A stretch of 64,000 nucleotides of DNA from JBKBIP01 sp046297495 (GTDB lineage Bacteria > Planctomycetota > Planctomycetia > Gemmatales > Gemmataceae). Positions 62,254 to 64,000 of the stretch are shown here, piece by piece (within the stretch, counting starts at the first letter, position 1; every line of letters begins with the position of its first letter). The translations under genes and the position numbers were made by a program. The stretch covers positions 106,982 to 170,981 of the forward strand of contig JBKBIP010000010.1 in the NCBI GenBank assembly GCA_046297495.1, given 5' to 3'. A model generated the notes under the pieces. The model made no database searches, had not been told where the DNA came from, and worked only from the letters and a program-made list of their open reading frames with translations.

Positions 62254-63765
62254 TCAAGCGGTCGGCGGATCAGCGTCACATCCGCCGTTCGCCGCGTCAT
62301 GGTGAAGTTTAGCTCCCAGCTCCGCCAGCAACTCGATCACCTCCTCCACGTCCCGCGCCGTGGTGCGCCAGTTGATGAAGCAAAACCGCAGGGCCACCCG
62401 TTCCCCCAGCCGGGTCGAGGAGATAAACGCTTGCCCCGTGGCCCGCAGCGCTTCGACCAGAGCCAAGTTGAGGCGGTTAAGAAATTCCATGTCGCTCGAC
62501 TGTCCAGGCGGCGCGTAACGGAAGCAGACGATGCTGAGATGACGCGGCCCCAGCACTTCAAAAACGGGAGATTGCCGCAACAGGCGCTGGGCCAGCTCGG
62601 CCAAATCGCGACAGTGTTCGACCAGCCGGCGAAACCAACCGACGCCCAACACCTGCATCGAGAACCAGATTTTCAAAGCGCGAAAACGGCGCGTCAGGGC
62701 GATGCCATGATCGCAAAAGTTGATTTCCTGGTCGCCCGGGGCCACGTCCTGCATGTAATCGGGTCGCAACGCGAATGTCTCTCCCAGCAAGGGGCCATGC
62801 CGTGTCAGCACGCAACCCACCTCGAAGGTTTGGGCGAACCATTTGTGCGGATCGAGAGTGATGGAATCGGCTTGCTCGATGCCCGCCAACAAGCGTTTCC
62901 CCTCATCGGTCAGCGCCGCCGGCCAACCGTAAGCGGCATCGACGTGCAGCCACAGCGGCGGCGCTGGTTGATGACATAGATAAGATATTTCCATCAGGGG
63001 ATCGACGCCGCCGCTGTTGGTGCTGCCCGCGCTGGCGGCGACCGCCCAAGGCCACAGCCCGGCTTGGCGATCGCGCTCGAGGTGCGCGGCCAGCGCTGCC
63101 GGGATTAAACGCAGTTCGTCATCGACCGGGACGGGGCGCACTTGCTCCGGGCGCAGGCCGATGATCTTGGCCGCTCGGTCCAGCGACCAATGGCGCTGTT
63201 CGCTGACATAGAGAATGGCCGCGGCGCGCTGAGCGAAGGTCAAGCGTTCGCGGGCCGCCAGTAAGGCGATCAAGTTGGCCTCGGAACCACCGCTGGTGAG
63301 CACTCCGGCGGCTTCGGCGGGGTAGCCCAACATCTCCTTGAACCAGTCGAGCACCAACACTTCCACTTGCGCGGGGCCGGACGCCTCCAGCCAGACGCCA
63401 GCGAAGAAATTCGTGCCAGCACATAGGAAATCGGCGAGCATGGCCGGAAACGTCGGCGCGCCGGGAATGAAGGCCCAGAACCGCGGATGGTTGACGCGGA
63501 AGGCATATCGAGCAACCTTGTCCTCGAAGTCCGCCAGCACGGCCGCGAACGGGCGGCCTTGTTCGGGGGGCGGCTCGCGCAGCAGCGCTTCCATCTCGGC
63601 CCGGCTGGCGGATTGGCCGATGGTTTGTTGGGGCAAGGTGCGAAAATGTTCCAGGAGCCAGCCGAGCACTTGTTGGCCGGCTTCGCGCAGCTGGTCTGGT
63701 TCGGGGTGCGGCAACGGCTTGGCCACGCGGCGACGCAGTTGGTGCAAGGAAAGATCGTCGTTCAT
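62254..63765 (-). CDS. Pyridoxal-phosphate-dependent decarboxylase (aromatic amino acid/glutamate decarboxylase family)
   Basis: The product has 503 residues and belongs to the group II decarboxylases. PLP-binding elements are GVLTSGGSEANLIALLAARE (near 155-175), WLHVDAAYG with the Asp for the pyridine nitrogen (near 276), and the Lys in SITLDPHKWFAQTFEVGC near 308. It probably removes the carboxyl group from an amino acid such as an aromatic one; the exact substrate cannot be read from sequence. The ATG at 63765 has GGGGA upstream. It may be co-transcribed with ptsI. Confidence 0.93.
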   Translation of the reverse strand: MNDDLSLHQLRRRVAKPLPHPEPDQLREAGQQVLGWLLEHFRTLPQQTIGQSASRAEMEALLREPPPEQGRPFAAVLADFEDKVARYAFRVNHPRFWAFIPGAPTFPAMLADFLCAGTNFFAGVWLEASGPAQVEVLVLDWFKEMLGYPAEAAGVLTSGGSEANLIALLAARERLTFAQRAAAILYVSEQRHWSLDRAAKIIGLRPEQVRPVPVDDELRLIPAALAAHLERDRQAGLWPWAVAASAGSTNSGGVDPLMEISYLCHQPAPPLWLHVDAAYGWPAALTDEGKRLLAGIEQADSITLDPHKWFAQTFEVGCVLTRHGPLLGETFALRPDYMQDVAPGDQEINFCDHGIALTRRFRALKIWFSMQVLGVGWFRRLVEHCRDLAELAQRLLRQSPVFEVLGPRHLSIVCFRYAPPGQSSDMEFLNRLNLALVEALRATGQAFISSTRLGERVALRFCFINWRTTARDVEEVIELLAELGAKLHHDAANGGCDADPPTA

Positions 63766-63796
63766 GGTTTCCCCATGTAGGAGCGGCTGGCTCGGT

Positions 63797-64000
63797 TCAC
63801 GCGCGTTCGCCGGCGCGAGCTGGTCCCTTCATCTTTGGTTTCTCTTGAGCTTGCGCCCAAGGGGCTTGCCACGACACCAGCGTGAGCACCATCCCCCAAC
63901 CGAGCAACCCGCGCAAGGTGCGCAGACATGATTCGTGACTCCCGTATGAACCAGCGATGATGATAAACTGACGATAAGGCTGCGATGGAACGCTTGGGGG
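63797..64000 (-). CDS. Possible secreted peptide or partial gene at right edge
   Basis: A minus-strand frame is open from the right edge to a stop at 63797. Its last 40 codons read RTLRGLLGWGMVLTLVSWQA followed by PWAQAQEKPKMKGPARAGERA, which looks like a signal peptide with an AQA cleavage site and a short basic mature peptide. A CTG, TTG or ATG inside the frame could be the start; an out-of-frame ATG at 63929 has the better ribosome binding site (GGGAG). The call is tentative. Confidence 0.3.
   Translation of the reverse strand, partial: PPSVPSQPYRQFIIIAGSYGSHESCLRTLRGLLGWGMVLTLVSWQAPWAQAQEKPKMKGPARAGERA

Noticed and set aside
61101..62312. Plus-strand open frame of about 400 codons opposite ptsI
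   Set aside because: It is antisense to the clearly identified enzyme I gene and has no family features or ribosome binding site.

Overview
The window is GC-rich chromosomal DNA from a planctomycete, most likely a Gemmataceae relative. Supporting features are a 1,426-residue Ser/Thr kinase fused to about 21 WD40 repeats, a large series of prepilin-like proteins, a sigma-70-like protein with a hydrophobic N-terminus, a Minf_1886-family protein, a B12-dependent ribonucleotide reductase, a Tat-exported aldo/keto reductase and a membrane-anchored acidic helix-turn-helix protein. No rRNA, tRNA, CRISPR array, transposase or phage gene was recognised. About 53 protein-coding genes are called. The first runs off the left edge and the last is a doubtful reading frame at the right edge.

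Layout. 1-14207 (minus strand) is a type II secretion/type IV pilus-like locus. In transcription order it holds pilB-like and pilT ATPase genes, then an E-F-G-X-H-I-J-K series ending in a giant GspK-like protein. 14484-16445 is acs. 16649-23224 (plus) holds a GNAT acetyltransferase, two M16 peptidase-family genes that divide the catalytic motifs between them, a DUF420 membrane protein, scpB and a B12-binding radical SAM enzyme. 23323-25101 (minus) is the acidic HTH membrane protein. 25102-25992 is a long non-coding-looking region with a tiny cysteine-rich ORF and five hairpins. 25993-27826 holds a YaaT-like PSP1 gene, a Minf_1886 gene and a membrane protein. groES-groEL (minus) follow, then hemW, an aldo/keto reductase, aroE, the sigma-like gene and the WD40 kinase.

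39389-45396 (plus) holds a small secreted protein, a class I mannose-6-phosphate isomerase, dcd and nrdJ, so deoxynucleotide synthesis genes are adjacent. Next come a haem-binding DUF3365 protein, a cobalamin adenosyltransferase that could supply the cofactor of NrdJ, a phosphoesterase, a DUF486 protein, a CoA-binding protein, csrA, a CBS protein, a PrcB-like protein, a cyclase-family protein, an MFS transporter and panB. 56026-60393 is a phosphate-signalling set, phoR-pstB-phoU-phoB, with a plausible Pho box before pstB but no pstSCA. The window ends with ptsI and a PLP-dependent decarboxylase on the minus strand.

Several signals are not explained by genes. Heptamer-based repeat elements occur at three clear sites and probably two more; one lies in frame inside the kinase catalytic domain. 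Long perfect hairpins lie at many gene ends. AT-rich, rare-codon patches fall on catalytic motifs of nrdJ and dcd.
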